This document shows, in pieces, positions 1-7,066 of a stretch of 14,572 nt of DNA. The position numbers and the translations under genes are program-made. Below the pieces are notes generated by a model that was not told the origin of the DNA, did not search any database, and saw nothing but the letters and a program-made list of their open reading frames with translations. The stretch comes from Burkholderiales bacterium (GTDB taxonomy: Bacteria > Pseudomonadota > Gammaproteobacteria > Burkholderiales > SG8-39): the NCBI GenBank assembly GCA_020846575.1, contig JADLDQ010000236.1, positions 1 to 14,572 of the forward strand, read 5' to 3'. The stretch's first letter is position 1. The number at the start of each line of letters is the position of its first letter.

Positions 1-1
1 C

Positions 2-22
2 AACGCGCTGCCTGCGGACTGA
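2..22 (+). other. possible 3' end of an upstream gene
   Basis: One plus-strand frame reads six codons (NALPAD) and stops with TGA at 20-22, about 90 bases before the S49 peptidase. This could be the tail of a co-directional gene cut by the window edge. The two other plus frames are also open from the left edge past the peptidase start, so the sequence cannot decide between them. No function can be assigned from six residues. Confidence 0.15.
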
Positions 23-109
23 ACCAAACCGCGCCGTCCGTCCTTCACGGCGGCGCGCACCGCGAGGCGCCACCGGCAAGCGCCGCGCAGACACACGAGG
101 ACCGCCGAC

Positions 110-1057
110 ATGGCCGAGGATAACGGGAACTGGGAACGCCGGACCATCGAGAAGCTCGCGTTCGCCGCGCTCGCCGAGCAGCGGCGCGCGCGCCGCTGGG
201 GCATCTTCTTCAAGCTGCTCGCCTTCGCCTACGTGACCTTCCTCGTGATCGTCGGGTTCGACTGGCGCGGGGCCGGCGAGGGCTTCCGCGCCGGCAAGCA
301 CACGGCCCTGGTGGACATCAGCGGCGTGATCAGCGCCGAGGGCCAGTCGAGCGGCGAGCGCGTGATCGCCGCGCTGCAGGACGCCTTCCGGGACAGCGCC
401 ACCCAGGGCGTCGTGCTGCGGATCAACTCGCCTGGCGGCAGCCCGGTGCAGGCGGGCATCATCTACGACGAGATACGCCGCCTGCGGGAGAAGTATCCCT
501 CGATCCCTCTGTACGCCGTCATCGAGGACATGTGCGCCTCCGGGGGGTACTACGTGGCCTCCGCCGCGGACCGCATCTACGCCGACAAGGCGAGCATCGT
601 CGGCTCGATCGGCGTGGTGATGGCCGGCTGGGGATTCACCGGCACCATGGACAAGCTGGGCGTGGAAAGAAGAGTGCTGACCGCCGGGGAGAACAAGGCC
701 TTCCTCGACCCCTTCCTGCCGCTGGTGCCGGAGCAGAAGAAGCACGCGCAGGCGCTGCTGGACGACATCCACGAACAGTTCATCGAGGTGGTGAAGAAGG
801 GCCGCGGCGCGCGCCTCAAACCGACCCCCGAGCTGTTCTCGGGCCTGTTCTGGACCGGCGAGCAGAGCGTGAAGCTGGGTCTCGCCGACGGGCTGGGCAG
901 CCTCGATTGGGTCGCGCGCGAAGTGGTGAAGGCCGAATCGATCGTCGATTTCACCCGCAAGCAGAACATCGCGGAGCGGTTTGCAAGGCGGTTCGGGGCG
1001 GCCGCGGCGCAGACCCTGGCGGGATGGATGGGGGAGGCGGGGGTGCGGCTGCGCTAG
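110..1057 (+). CDS. sppA: S49 family signal peptide peptidase (single-domain SppA type), membrane-anchored
   Basis: This 315-residue protein has a short cytoplasmic N-terminus, one hydrophobic segment at about residues 31-50, and then an S49 (ClpP-fold) protease domain. The family cleaves remnant signal peptides and other membrane peptides from the periplasmic side of the inner membrane. The nucleophile is Ser144 in CASGG. The general-base lysine is most likely Lys196 in AGENKAF, because the 52-residue spacing equals that of Ser147/Lys199 in Bacillus SppA. SPGGSPVQAG (107-116) and IVGSIGV (163-169) are further family motifs. The length fits the single-domain bacterial form rather than the double-length E. 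coli SppA. The ATG at 110 has GAGGA at 97-101, 8 bases upstream. The gene converges on the methyltransferase gene, with only 39 bases between the two stops. SohB-type naming is an alternative, but the family is clear. Confidence 0.93.
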   Translation: MAEDNGNWERRTIEKLAFAALAEQRRARRWGIFFKLLAFAYVTFLVIVGFDWRGAGEGFRAGKHTALVDISGVISAEGQSSGERVIAALQDAFRDSATQGVVLRINSPGGSPVQAGIIYDEIRRLREKYPSIPLYAVIEDMCASGGYYVASAADRIYADKASIVGSIGVVMAGWGFTGTMDKLGVERRVLTAGENKAFLDPFLPLVPEQKKHAQALLDDIHEQFIEVVKKGRGARLKPTPELFSGLFWTGEQSVKLGLADGLGSLDWVAREVVKAESIVDFTRKQNIAERFARRFGAAAAQTLAGWMGEAGVRLR

Positions 1058-1072
1058 GCGCGAGTCGGCCCG

Positions 1073-1096
1073 CCCGCGGCGGCCGCAGCGCGCGGG
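1073..1096. terminator. weak hairpin between convergent stop codons
   Basis: CCCGCG (1073-1078) pairs with CGCGGG (1091-1096) around a 12-nt loop that contains the palindrome GCGGCCGC. It sits between the stop of the S49 peptidase gene (1057) and the stop of the opposing methyltransferase gene (1097). That is where a bidirectional terminator would be expected, but neither strand has a T-run after the stem. In such GC-rich DNA a 6-bp stem can occur by chance. Confidence 0.25.
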
Positions 1097-1837
1097 TCAA
1101 GGCACGCGTTCGGCTCGCTGGCGTGGTGCGGGCTGCTCGGCCAGCAGCAGAAAGACGGTGGGCCGCCGGTTGATATCCGGCAGAGGCGGGCGCCAGTCCG
1201 AGACGCGCCGGGTCGTCACGGATTCGCCTTTCAGGGTGAGATCGGTGGCGAGGCACAGCCACGTGTCCTCGCGGCAGGCCGCCAGCAGCGCCTGCAGCAG
1301 CGCCGCGTTGCGGTACGGCGCCTCGATGAAGATGGCAGTCTCCCGGTTGGCGCGCGAGCGTTCCTCCGCCCGACGGATCGCCCGGGCGCGATCCGGGTCG
1401 CGCACCGGCAGGTAGCCGTGAAAGGCGAAGCGCTGCCCCTCCAGGCCGGAGGCCATCAGGGCGAGCACGATGGAAGACGGGCCCGGCAGCGGGACCACGT
1501 GAACGCCGCGCCGGTGCGCCAAGCGCACCAGCGCAGCGCCGGGATCGGCCACCGCGGGCGAGCCTGCTTCCGAGAGCAGGCCGGCGTCGGCGCCGTTCTC
1601 GATTGGTTCCAGCAGTGCGTCGAGCAGCGCGCGCTGCGGGCCGAGCCGCTCGATGTGCAGCGCCGCGAGCGGGCCGGGATGGCCCGCGGCCTTTAGAAAG
1701 GCGCGCGCAGTCTTCGGTTCCTCGGCGATGAAATAACGCAGGCCCCGGATGCGCTCGAGCACGCCCGCGGCGATGCTGTCGCGCGGTTGCGCCTCGCCCA
1801 GCGTCGAGGGCAGCAGCCACAGCGTGCCGCCCGGCAT
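1097..1837 (-). CDS. SAM-dependent methyltransferase, RsmI-like (tetrapyrrole methylase fold)
   Basis: The 246-residue protein belongs to the family of RsmI, the 16S rRNA C1402 2'-O-methyltransferase. It carries the family landmarks: GTLWLLPSTLGE at residues 4-15, LSEAGSPAVADPG at 88-100, VVPLPGPSS at 114-122 and FHGYLPV at 139-145. Canonical RsmI has LVSDAGTP and an EDTR motif near residue 40. Here these read LLSEAGSP and EEPKT, and the protein is shorter than the roughly 286 residues of E. coli RsmI. It is therefore more likely the paralogue often seen beside maf in Betaproteobacteria than RsmI itself, and its substrate cannot be read from the sequence. The ATG at 1837 follows the maf stop (1839-1841) by a single base, so the two are almost certainly co-transcribed and translationally coupled. 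Confidence 0.88.
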   Translation of the reverse strand: MPGGTLWLLPSTLGEAQPRDSIAAGVLERIRGLRYFIAEEPKTARAFLKAAGHPGPLAALHIERLGPQRALLDALLEPIENGADAGLLSEAGSPAVADPGAALVRLAHRRGVHVVPLPGPSSIVLALMASGLEGQRFAFHGYLPVRDPDRARAIRRAEERSRANRETAIFIEAPYRNAALLQALLAACREDTWLCLATDLTLKGESVTTRRVSDWRPPLPDINRRPTVFLLLAEQPAPRQRAERVP

Positions 1838-1838
1838 G

Positions 1839-2429
1839 TCAGAGTACCTCGACGCCGGATTCCCGCAGCAGGTCCACCAGGGCGATGAGCGGCAGGCCGT
1901 GCAGGGCGGTGGGATCCGTCCCGCGCATGGACTCGATCAGCGCGATCCCGAGTCCCTCGGCCTTGGCGCTGCCGGCGCAGTCCAGCGGCCGCTCGCGTTC
2001 GACGTAGCGCTCGATGGCCGCGCGCTCCAGCGTGCGGAAGCGCACTGCGTACGCAACCAGGCGCAGCCCGGTCTGCGCCCGGGGGACGTCGTGAATACAG
2101 ACCGCGGTATGGAAGCTCGCCTCGCGGCCCGACAGCGCGAGGAGCTGCTCGACGGCGCGCGCGGCGGTTCCGGGTTTACCGAGCACCTGCCCATCGCACA
2201 CGGCGACCTGGTCGGACCCGATGATCAGCGAGTCGGGGTGGCGCTGCGCCACCGCCAGGGCCTTGGCAACCGCGAGTCTGCCGGCCATGGCCTGCGGCGC
2301 CTCGCCCGGCAGGGGCGCTTCGTCCACGCGGGGAGAATCCACCTCGAAAGCCAGGCCCAGGCGCGCGAGCAATTCGCGCCGATAGGGCGAACCCGAGGCG
2401 AGGACCAGGCTGCGCGGGCGAGGGTTCAA
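1839..2429 (-). CDS. maf: Maf family nucleoside triphosphate pyrophosphatase (YceF type)
   Basis: Maf/YceF proteins hydrolyse non-canonical or modified nucleoside triphosphates (m7GTP for YceF) to monophosphates in the cytoplasm. The signature LASGSPYRRELL follows the start, IIGSDQV and LGKP supply the catalytic Asp and Lys, and the C-terminal CAGSAKAEGLG and GLPLIAL closely match E. coli YceF. The open frame continues to an ATG at 2573, giving 244 residues, but that extra N-terminus has no family counterpart and covers an AT-rich promoter region. The only other in-frame start of ATG, GTG or TTG type is TTG at 2429, giving 196 residues, the normal family length. I chose it although no Shine-Dalgarno sequence is visible before either candidate. 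E. coli has the same maf-type gene beside yceD-rpmF-plsX-fab, though there co-oriented. Confidence 0.88.
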   Translation of the reverse strand: MNPRPRSLVLASGSPYRRELLARLGLAFEVDSPRVDEAPLPGEAPQAMAGRLAVAKALAVAQRHPDSLIIGSDQVAVCDGQVLGKPGTAARAVEQLLALSGREASFHTAVCIHDVPRAQTGLRLVAYAVRFRTLERAAIERYVERERPLDCAGSAKAEGLGIALIESMRGTDPTALHGLPLIALVDLLRESGVEVL

Positions 2430-2494
2430 GGGGATGGCGCCGATCCGAGGGGTTCCATGCGAGGCGTCAAGCCATGCCGCAAGCGCTGCTGGCC

Positions 2495-2511
2495 GGCGCC
2501 TGTCAGGCGCC
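2495..2511. repeat. perfect 17-bp palindrome, candidate operator
   Basis: GGCGCCTG-T-CAGGCGCC is an exact inverted repeat with a one-base centre. It lies between the divergent maf and yceD genes. It is 42 bases upstream of the -35 box of the yceD promoter and within the probable maf leader. Neither strand has a T-run after it, so it is a poor terminator. A dimeric regulator site is possible, but I recognise no known fatty-acid regulator consensus. Confidence 0.4.
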
Positions 2512-2552
2512 TCGAAAAGTATCGTAACGCTATGAACAACTTGAGAATTCTT

Positions 2553-2581
2553 TTGACAGCCGGCGGTGCCCATAATATCAT
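2553..2581 (+). promoter_or_regulatory. sigma-70-type promoter for yceD-rpmF-fab cluster
   Basis: TTGACA at 2553-2558 matches the -35 consensus exactly. After a 17-base spacer, TATCAT at 2576-2581 matches the -10 consensus in five of six positions. It sits at the end of an AT-rich island (about 2512-2560) that stands out from the GC-rich surroundings and could act as an UP element. The expected transcription start is near 2588, about 3 bases before the yceD ATG. Confidence 0.75.
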
Positions 2582-2590
2582 GCGCCGCCT

Positions 2591-3070
2591 ATGTCGCAAC
2601 CCGGGCTGATCGATGGATTCCCGTTTGCGCGCGCGGGCTCCGAGGTACATGGCACGCTCGGTCCGAAACAGCTGCCGCGGCTGGCCGAGATGGGTTGCGG
2701 CGTGCAGGATGAACTGGCCTACCGGGTCCGGGGCGATCTGAACGACAGGGGCTCGCCCTGCCTGTGCGTCCAGGCGCAGGGGACGCTGGTGCTGGCCTGC
2801 CGGCGCTGCCTGGAGCCGATCCGGTTTTCCCTGGAGGTCGAGGTCGAGCTGGTGCTCGCCGGGAGCCAGCGCGAGATCGAGGCGGCCGAAGACGATGTCG
2901 ATCGCGTGCTCGCATCGCGGGCCATGGATGTGGCCGAACTGGTCGAGGACGAGGTGATCCTGGCGGTCCCGATGGCCCCGGCGCACGCCGCTTGCGCGCT
3001 GGACCTCGCGCAGGCCCGGGCGGCGCGCGCCTCGCCGTTCGAGGTGCTGAGACAACTGAAGAGGCATTGA
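2591..3070 (+). CDS. yceD: YceD family protein (DUF177), cysteine-containing
   Basis: This 159-residue protein belongs to the YceD/DUF177 family, which is encoded immediately before rpmF in most proteobacteria and is implicated in large-subunit rRNA or ribosome biogenesis. LACRRCLEPI places the CxxC pair at residues 70 and 73. An acidic segment, EDEVILAVPM (119-128), and a third cysteine at 135 follow the usual family pattern; in the family such cysteines may bind metal. The N-terminal SQPGLIDGFPFARAG resembles the start of betaproteobacterial relatives, which supports ATG 2591. There is no Shine-Dalgarno sequence in front, and the predicted promoter leaves almost no leader. It is followed after 50 bases by rpmF. 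Confidence 0.9.
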   Translation: MSQPGLIDGFPFARAGSEVHGTLGPKQLPRLAEMGCGVQDELAYRVRGDLNDRGSPCLCVQAQGTLVLACRRCLEPIRFSLEVEVELVLAGSQREIEAAEDDVDRVLASRAMDVAELVEDEVILAVPMAPAHAACALDLAQARAARASPFEVLRQLKRH

Positions 3071-3120
3071 ACCATCCGGCGCCAGGCGCGGCGGCGCAGC
3101 GACTTTCAAGGAGTCACGAA

Positions 3121-3303
3121 ATGGCAGTCCAGCAGAACAAGAAGTCCCCTTCCAAGCGCGGCATGCACCGCTCGCACGACTTCCTGTCGGCGCCGCCCCT
3201 GGCCGTCGAGCCCGGCACGGGCGAAGTCCACCGGCGCCACCACGTGAGCCCCAGCGGCTACTACCGGGGCCAGAAGGTCGTCAGGACCAAGGCGGACGAG
3301 TAG
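3121..3303 (+). CDS. rpmF: 50S ribosomal protein L32 (bL32)
   Basis: bL32 is a small basic protein of the large ribosomal subunit. The 60-residue product begins MAVQQNKKSPSKRGMHRSHD, the diagnostic bL32 N-terminus, and continues with the conserved GEVHRRHHVSPSGYYRGQKV (residues 34-53). Length and composition fit the family, and the sequence is the cysteine-free form. AAGGAG at 3108-3113, 7 bases before the ATG, is the strongest ribosome binding site in the first half of the window, as expected for a ribosomal protein. The yceD-rpmF-plsX order links ribosome production to phospholipid synthesis, as in E. coli. A 7-bp hairpin follows the stop codon. Confidence 0.97.
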   Translation: MAVQQNKKSPSKRGMHRSHDFLSAPPLAVEPGTGEVHRRHHVSPSGYYRGQKVVRTKADE

Positions 3304-3304
3304 G

Positions 3305-3336
3305 CGCCGGGCGAACCGGTCCTCCCTGTCCCGGCG
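3305..3336 (+). other. hairpin between rpmF and plsX
   Basis: CGCCGGG (3305-3311) pairs perfectly with CCCGGCG (3330-3336) around an 18-nt loop that contains the palindrome ACCGGT. It starts right after the rpmF stop, and its 3' arm overlaps the only SD-like bases (GGCGGA, 3333-3338) before plsX. There is no T-run, so mRNA stabilisation or damping of plsX translation is more likely than termination. Confidence 0.35.
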
Positions 3337-3343
3337 GACGGGG

Positions 3344-4375
3344 ATGCGCGTCCTCGATCCGGCGATGACCCTCGCGATCGACTGCATGGGCGGCGACCAC
3401 GGGCCGCGCGTGACGGTGCCGGCCGCGGTCGATTTCCTGAAGCTGCACCCCGAAGCGCGCGTGTCGCTGGTCGGGCTGGAGGAGGCGATCCGCGCCGAGC
3501 TGCGCGCCGCCTCGGCGGAGCGCGAGCCGCGCCTCGCGGTGCGGCACGCCCCGGAAGTGGTGGCGATGGACGAGGCGCCCGCGGCGGCGCTGCGGGGCAA
3601 GCGCGAGTCCTCGATGCGCATCGCGGTGGAGCAGGTGAAGTCCGGCGCCGCGCAGGCCGCGGTCAGCGCCGGCAACACCGGCGCGCTGATGGCCATCTCC
3701 CGTTTCGTGCTCAAGACCCTGCCGGGAATCGACCGGCCGGCGATCGTCTCGGTGCTGCCCACCCTGACGGGAAGCACCTACATGCTCGACCTCGGCGCCA
3801 ACGTCGATTGCAGGGCCGAGCACCTGCTGCAGTTCGCCGTCATGGGCTCGGTGCTCGCCGCCGCGATGGAGCACAAGGAGCGCCCCACGGTGGGCCTGCT
3901 CAACATCGGCGAAGAATCGATCAAGGGCAATGAAGCGGTGAAGCAGGCCGCCGGGCTGCTGCGCGCGAGCGGCCTGAACTTCATCGGCAACGTCGAGGGC
4001 GACGGCATCTACCGGGGGGCGAGCGACGTGATCGTCTGCGACGGTTTCGTCGGCAACGTCGCACTCAAGACCACCGAGGGCCTGGTGCAGATGCTGGGCG
4101 CGTTCCTCAAGGAGGAATTCACCCGCAACCCGCTGACGCGCGCCACCGCGCTCCTTGCGCGGCCGGTGCTCGCCGCCTTCAAGCAGCGGGTGGACCACCG
4201 GCGCTACAACGGGGCGACGCTGATCGGGTTGCGCGGCATCGTGGTGAAGAGCCACGGCTCGGCCGACGCTTTCGCCTTCCGCAGGGCGCTGGAGCGCGCA
4301 CAGGCGGAGGCCGCCAACGACGTGGTCGGCTGCATCAGCCGGCGGCTCGCGCCCGTCGTGGCGGAGGCGGGATGA
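3344..4375 (+). CDS. plsX: phosphate acyltransferase PlsX
   Basis: PlsX converts acyl-ACP and phosphate to acyl-phosphate, the donor for PlsY in the first step of phosphatidic acid synthesis, at the cytoplasmic face of the inner membrane. The 343-residue product has the N-terminal hallmark AIDCMGGDHGP (residues 11-21). Conserved blocks include AAVSAGNTGALM, DLGANVDC, LLNIGEE, FIGNVEGDGI and VCDGFVGNVALKTTEG. A second in-frame ATG at 3365 gives a 336-residue protein starting MTLAIDCMGG. That matches many family N-termini, but it has no ribosome binding site, whereas GGA at 3336-3338 lies 5 bases before ATG 3344. The true start is uncertain by seven residues. The stop overlaps the fabH ATG (ATGA at 4372-4375), coupling phospholipid entry to fatty-acid initiation. 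Confidence 0.96.
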   Translation: MRVLDPAMTLAIDCMGGDHGPRVTVPAAVDFLKLHPEARVSLVGLEEAIRAELRAASAEREPRLAVRHAPEVVAMDEAPAAALRGKRESSMRIAVEQVKSGAAQAAVSAGNTGALMAISRFVLKTLPGIDRPAIVSVLPTLTGSTYMLDLGANVDCRAEHLLQFAVMGSVLAAAMEHKERPTVGLLNIGEESIKGNEAVKQAAGLLRASGLNFIGNVEGDGIYRGASDVIVCDGFVGNVALKTTEGLVQMLGAFLKEEFTRNPLTRATALLARPVLAAFKQRVDHRRYNGATLIGLRGIVVKSHGSADAFAFRRALERAQAEAANDVVGCISRRLAPVVAEAG

Positions 4376-5331
4376 TCTTCAGCCGCATCGCGGGCACCGG
4401 CGCCTATCTCCCGGAGCGCGTCGTCACCAACGAGGAGCTCGCGCGCACGCTCGATACCTCCGACGAATGGATACGCAGCCGCACCGGCATCCGGCAGCGC
4501 CACATCGCCGCCGACGGTCAGAGCGCCAGCGACCTCGCCGTCCACGCCGCGCGCGCGGCGCTGGAAGCCGCTGGGGTGAGTGCAGGCGAAGTCGACCTGA
4601 TCGTGCTGGCCACCTCGACGCCCGATCAGGTGTTTCCCAGCACGGCCTGCCTGCTGCAGGCACGCCTGGGTATCACGGGCTGCCCCGCGTTCGACGTGCA
4701 GGCGGTGTGCAGCGGCTTCGTGTACGCGCTCGGCATCGCCGACAGCTTCATCCGCGGCGGCCGCTGCCGCTGTGCGCTGGTGGTCGGCGCCGAGGTGTTT
4801 TCGCGCATCCTCGACTGGACCGAGCGCTCGACGGCGGTGCTGTTCGGCGACGGCGCCGGTGCGGTGGTGCTGAGGGCGGCGGCCTCCCCGGGCATCCTGG
4901 GCAGCGTGCTGCACGCGGACGGTTCCCAGGCAGGGATTCTCTCGGTGCCCGGCAGCCTGTGCCGCGGATCGATCGCCGGTTCGCCCTTCGTGCAGATGGA
5001 CGGCCCGGCGGTGTTCAAGTTCGCGGTGCGCGTCCTGGACGAAGTGGCGCGCGAGACGCTGCGGCAATGCGAGCTGGATACCTCGGCGATCGACTGGCTG
5101 ATTCCGCACCAGGCGAACCTGCGCATCCTGGAGGCGACTGCCAGGCGGCTCGGCATCGATACGGGGCGCCTGGTGGTGACCGTGGACCGGCCCGCCAACA
5201 CCTCGGCTGCCTCGGTACCGCTGGCCCTCGACGAGGCGGTGCGCGACGGGCGCATCCGAAGCGGCCAGCGGGTGATGCTGGAAGGCGTCGGCGGCGGCTT
5301 TACCTGGGGCGCGGTGCTGGTGCAGATGTAG
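4372..5331 (+). CDS. fabH: beta-ketoacyl-ACP synthase III (FabH)
   Basis: FabH starts type II fatty-acid synthesis by condensing acetyl-CoA with malonyl-ACP. The 319-residue protein has the complete Cys-His-Asn triad. Cys113 lies in QAVCSGF, His246 in IPHQAN and Asn276 in RPANTSA, equivalent to Cys112, His244 and Asn274 of E. coli. The N-terminal AYLPERVVTNEELA and the C-terminal GVGGGFTWGA are typical. ATG 4372 overlaps the plsX stop and has GGAGG at 4363-4367. The 56-base gap before fabD shows no clear promoter. Presence of FabH next to FabD, FabG, ACP and FabF gives most of an initiation-elongation module; the dehydratase and enoyl reductase must be encoded elsewhere. Confidence 0.97.
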   Translation: MIFSRIAGTGAYLPERVVTNEELARTLDTSDEWIRSRTGIRQRHIAADGQSASDLAVHAARAALEAAGVSAGEVDLIVLATSTPDQVFPSTACLLQARLGITGCPAFDVQAVCSGFVYALGIADSFIRGGRCRCALVVGAEVFSRILDWTERSTAVLFGDGAGAVVLRAAASPGILGSVLHADGSQAGILSVPGSLCRGSIAGSPFVQMDGPAVFKFAVRVLDEVARETLRQCELDTSAIDWLIPHQANLRILEATARRLGIDTGRLVVTVDRPANTSAASVPLALDEAVRDGRIRSGQRVMLEGVGGGFTWGAVLVQM

Positions 5332-5387
5332 CAGCCGCGTCGCGGTCGCTGGCGCGCGATTCCTTGCATTGGGGAGAATGAGGGCGC

Positions 5388-6332
5388 ATGAAACTGGGCA
5401 TGGTGTTTCCAGGGCAGGGTTCGCAGTCGGTCGGCATGCTGGCCGCCTACGGCGATCTGCCTGAGATCCGGCACACGCTGGAGGAGGCCTCGCAGGCGCT
5501 CGGCCAGGACCTCGGGCGGCTGATCGCTGAGGGACCCGCCGGTGAGCTCGGCCGCACCATCAACACCCAGCCGGTGATGCTGAGCGCGGGTGTGGCGGCG
5601 TACCGTGCGTGGCGAGCGCTGGGCGGCAGCGAGCCGGCGATGGTGGCCGGGCACAGCCTGGGGGAATACACCGCGCTGGTGGTCGCGGGCGCACTGGATT
5701 TTTCGGAGTGCCTGCCGCTGGTGCGGCTGCGTGCCGCCGCGATGCAGGAGGCGGTCCCGGAGGGTGCCGGCGCCATGGCGGCGGTGATGGGGCTGGAGGC
5801 CGAGGCGCTGCAGGCGGCCTGCCGCGAGGCTGCGAACGGCGAAGTGGTCGAGGCGGTCAACTTCAACGCGCCCGGTCAGATCGTCATCGCCGGGCACGCG
5901 GCGGCCGTGCGGCGAGGGGTGGAGGCAGCCAGGGCGCGCGGCGCCAAGCGCGCGGTCATCCTGCCGGTCAGCGCGCCCTTCCATTCCTCGCTGATGGCGC
6001 CGGCAGCCGCGAAGCTGCGCGCTGCGCTCGTATCGAGCCGGGTACGCACACCCCTCGTCCCGGTGGTCCACAACGTGGACGCGGCGACGCACCCGGACCC
6101 CGATGCCTTGCGCGATGCGCTCTACCGGCAGGCCGATCATCCCGTGCGGTGGTCGCAGTGCATCCAGGCGATGGCCGAGGCCGGCATCACGCACGTGTTC
6201 GAGTGCGGTCCGGGCAAGGTGCTCGCCGGCCTGTCCCATCGCATCTGCGGCGAGCTGACCGGTCTGGCGCTCAGCGACCGCCAGGGCCTGGAGGAGGGGC
6301 TGCAGATGCTGCGCGGGATCCCGCCGTGCTGA
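5388..6332 (+). CDS. fabD: malonyl-CoA:ACP transacylase (FabD)
   Basis: FabD moves malonyl groups from CoA to acyl carrier protein, supplying the extender for FabH and FabF in the cytoplasm. The 314-residue protein starts with the family block FPGQGSQSVGM. It has the nucleophilic Ser90 in GHSLGEY, Arg115 for the malonyl carboxylate in LVRLRAAAMQ, and His199 in PVSAPFHSSLM. These align with Ser92, Arg117 and His201 of E. coli FabD. VNFNAPGQIVIAG (157-169) and FECGPGKVL near the C-terminus are further conserved blocks. ATG 5388 is preceded by purine-rich GGGGAG and AGGG. The last 7 bases overlap the start of fabG, indicating translational coupling. Confidence 0.97.
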   Translation: MKLGMVFPGQGSQSVGMLAAYGDLPEIRHTLEEASQALGQDLGRLIAEGPAGELGRTINTQPVMLSAGVAAYRAWRALGGSEPAMVAGHSLGEYTALVVAGALDFSECLPLVRLRAAAMQEAVPEGAGAMAAVMGLEAEALQAACREAANGEVVEAVNFNAPGQIVIAGHAAAVRRGVEAARARGAKRAVILPVSAPFHSSLMAPAAAKLRAALVSSRVRTPLVPVVHNVDAATHPDPDALRDALYRQADHPVRWSQCIQAMAEAGITHVFECGPGKVLAGLSHRICGELTGLALSDRQGLEEGLQMLRGIPPC

Positions 6333-7066
6333 ACGGGCAGGTCGCGCTGGTCACCGGTGCCTCGCGCGGCATCGGCAGGGCCGTCGCGCTCGCGCTCGCC
6401 GGCGCGGGCGCCACCGTGGTGGGCACCGCGACGACACTAGCGTGCGCTGCTTCGATCGATGATGCGCTGCGCGCGGCCGGCGGCGCGGGCAGGGGCGCGG
6501 TGCTGGACGTGCGCGACGCGGTGCAAACCGAGGCGCTGGTCGAGGCGCTCGAGCGCTCACCCGGACCGGTGAGCATCCTGATCAACAACGCCGGGGTCAC
6601 GCAGGACGCGCTGGCCATGCGCATGAAGGACGCGCAGTGGGACGCGGTACTCGACACCGACCTGAGCGCGGTATTCCGTCTGTGCCGTCGCGTGCTGCGG
6701 GGAATGACCAAGGCGAAATGCGGCCGGATCATCAACATCACATCGGTGGTGGGTTGGAGCGGAAACGCGGGCCAGGTGAACTATGCCGCCGCCAAGGCGG
6801 GCGTCACCGGCCTGACGCGCGCGCTGGCGCGCGAGATCGGCAGCCGCAACGTCACCGTGAACTGCGTCGCCCCCGGTTTCATCGAGACCGACATGACGCG
6901 ATCGTTGAGCGAGGATCAGCGCCAGGCGCTGCTTGGCCAGATACCTCTCGCCCGGCTCGGGCGCGCCGAGGAGGTGGCGGCCGCGGTGCTGTTTCTCGCC
7001 GGCCCGGGCGGCGATTACATCACCGGTTCGACGATTCACGTCAACGGCGGTATGTACATGAATTGA
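6326..7066 (+). CDS. fabG: 3-oxoacyl-ACP reductase (FabG), SDR family
   Basis: FabG uses NADPH to reduce 3-oxoacyl-ACP to 3-hydroxyacyl-ACP. The start is GTG 6326, inside the fabD 3' end. It gives MLNGQVALVTGASRG and 246 residues, the normal length. The nucleotide motif TGASRGIG is at 10-17 and NNAG at 87-90. The catalytic Ser140, Tyr153 and Lys157 (YAAAK) are present, and GGMYMN closes the protein as in the E. coli enzyme. The catalytic-tetrad Asn, Asn110 in E. coli within ETNLSS, is replaced here by Asp112 in DTDLSA. Everything else, including PGFIETDMT, is standard, so I regard the gene as a functional FabG with an unusual residue rather than a different SDR. Confidence 0.96.
   Translation: MLNGQVALVTGASRGIGRAVALALAGAGATVVGTATTLACAASIDDALRAAGGAGRGAVLDVRDAVQTEALVEALERSPGPVSILINNAGVTQDALAMRMKDAQWDAVLDTDLSAVFRLCRRVLRGMTKAKCGRIINITSVVGWSGNAGQVNYAAAKAGVTGLTRALAREIGSRNVTVNCVAPGFIETDMTRSLSEDQRQALLGQIPLARLGRAEEVAAAVLFLAGPGGDYITGSTIHVNGGMYMN

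Noticed and set aside
31..56. GCGCCG / CGGCGC inverted repeat before the S49 peptidase as a terminator
   Set aside because: Only 6 bp with a long loop and no T-run, in a region where such GC matches are frequent.
2430..2573. N-terminal extension of Maf up to ATG 2573
   Set aside because: The extra 48 residues have no Maf counterpart, overlap the AT-rich promoter region and the palindrome, and lack a ribosome binding site.
2580..2609. Short ORF MRRLCRNPG overlapping the yceD start
   Set aside because: Nine codons, out of frame with yceD, begins inside the predicted -10 region and therefore upstream of the expected transcript start.
4626..6239. 537-codon minus-strand open frame opposite fabH and fabD
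   Set aside because: Shadow of two genes with complete catalytic residues; low-complexity translation without family signals.
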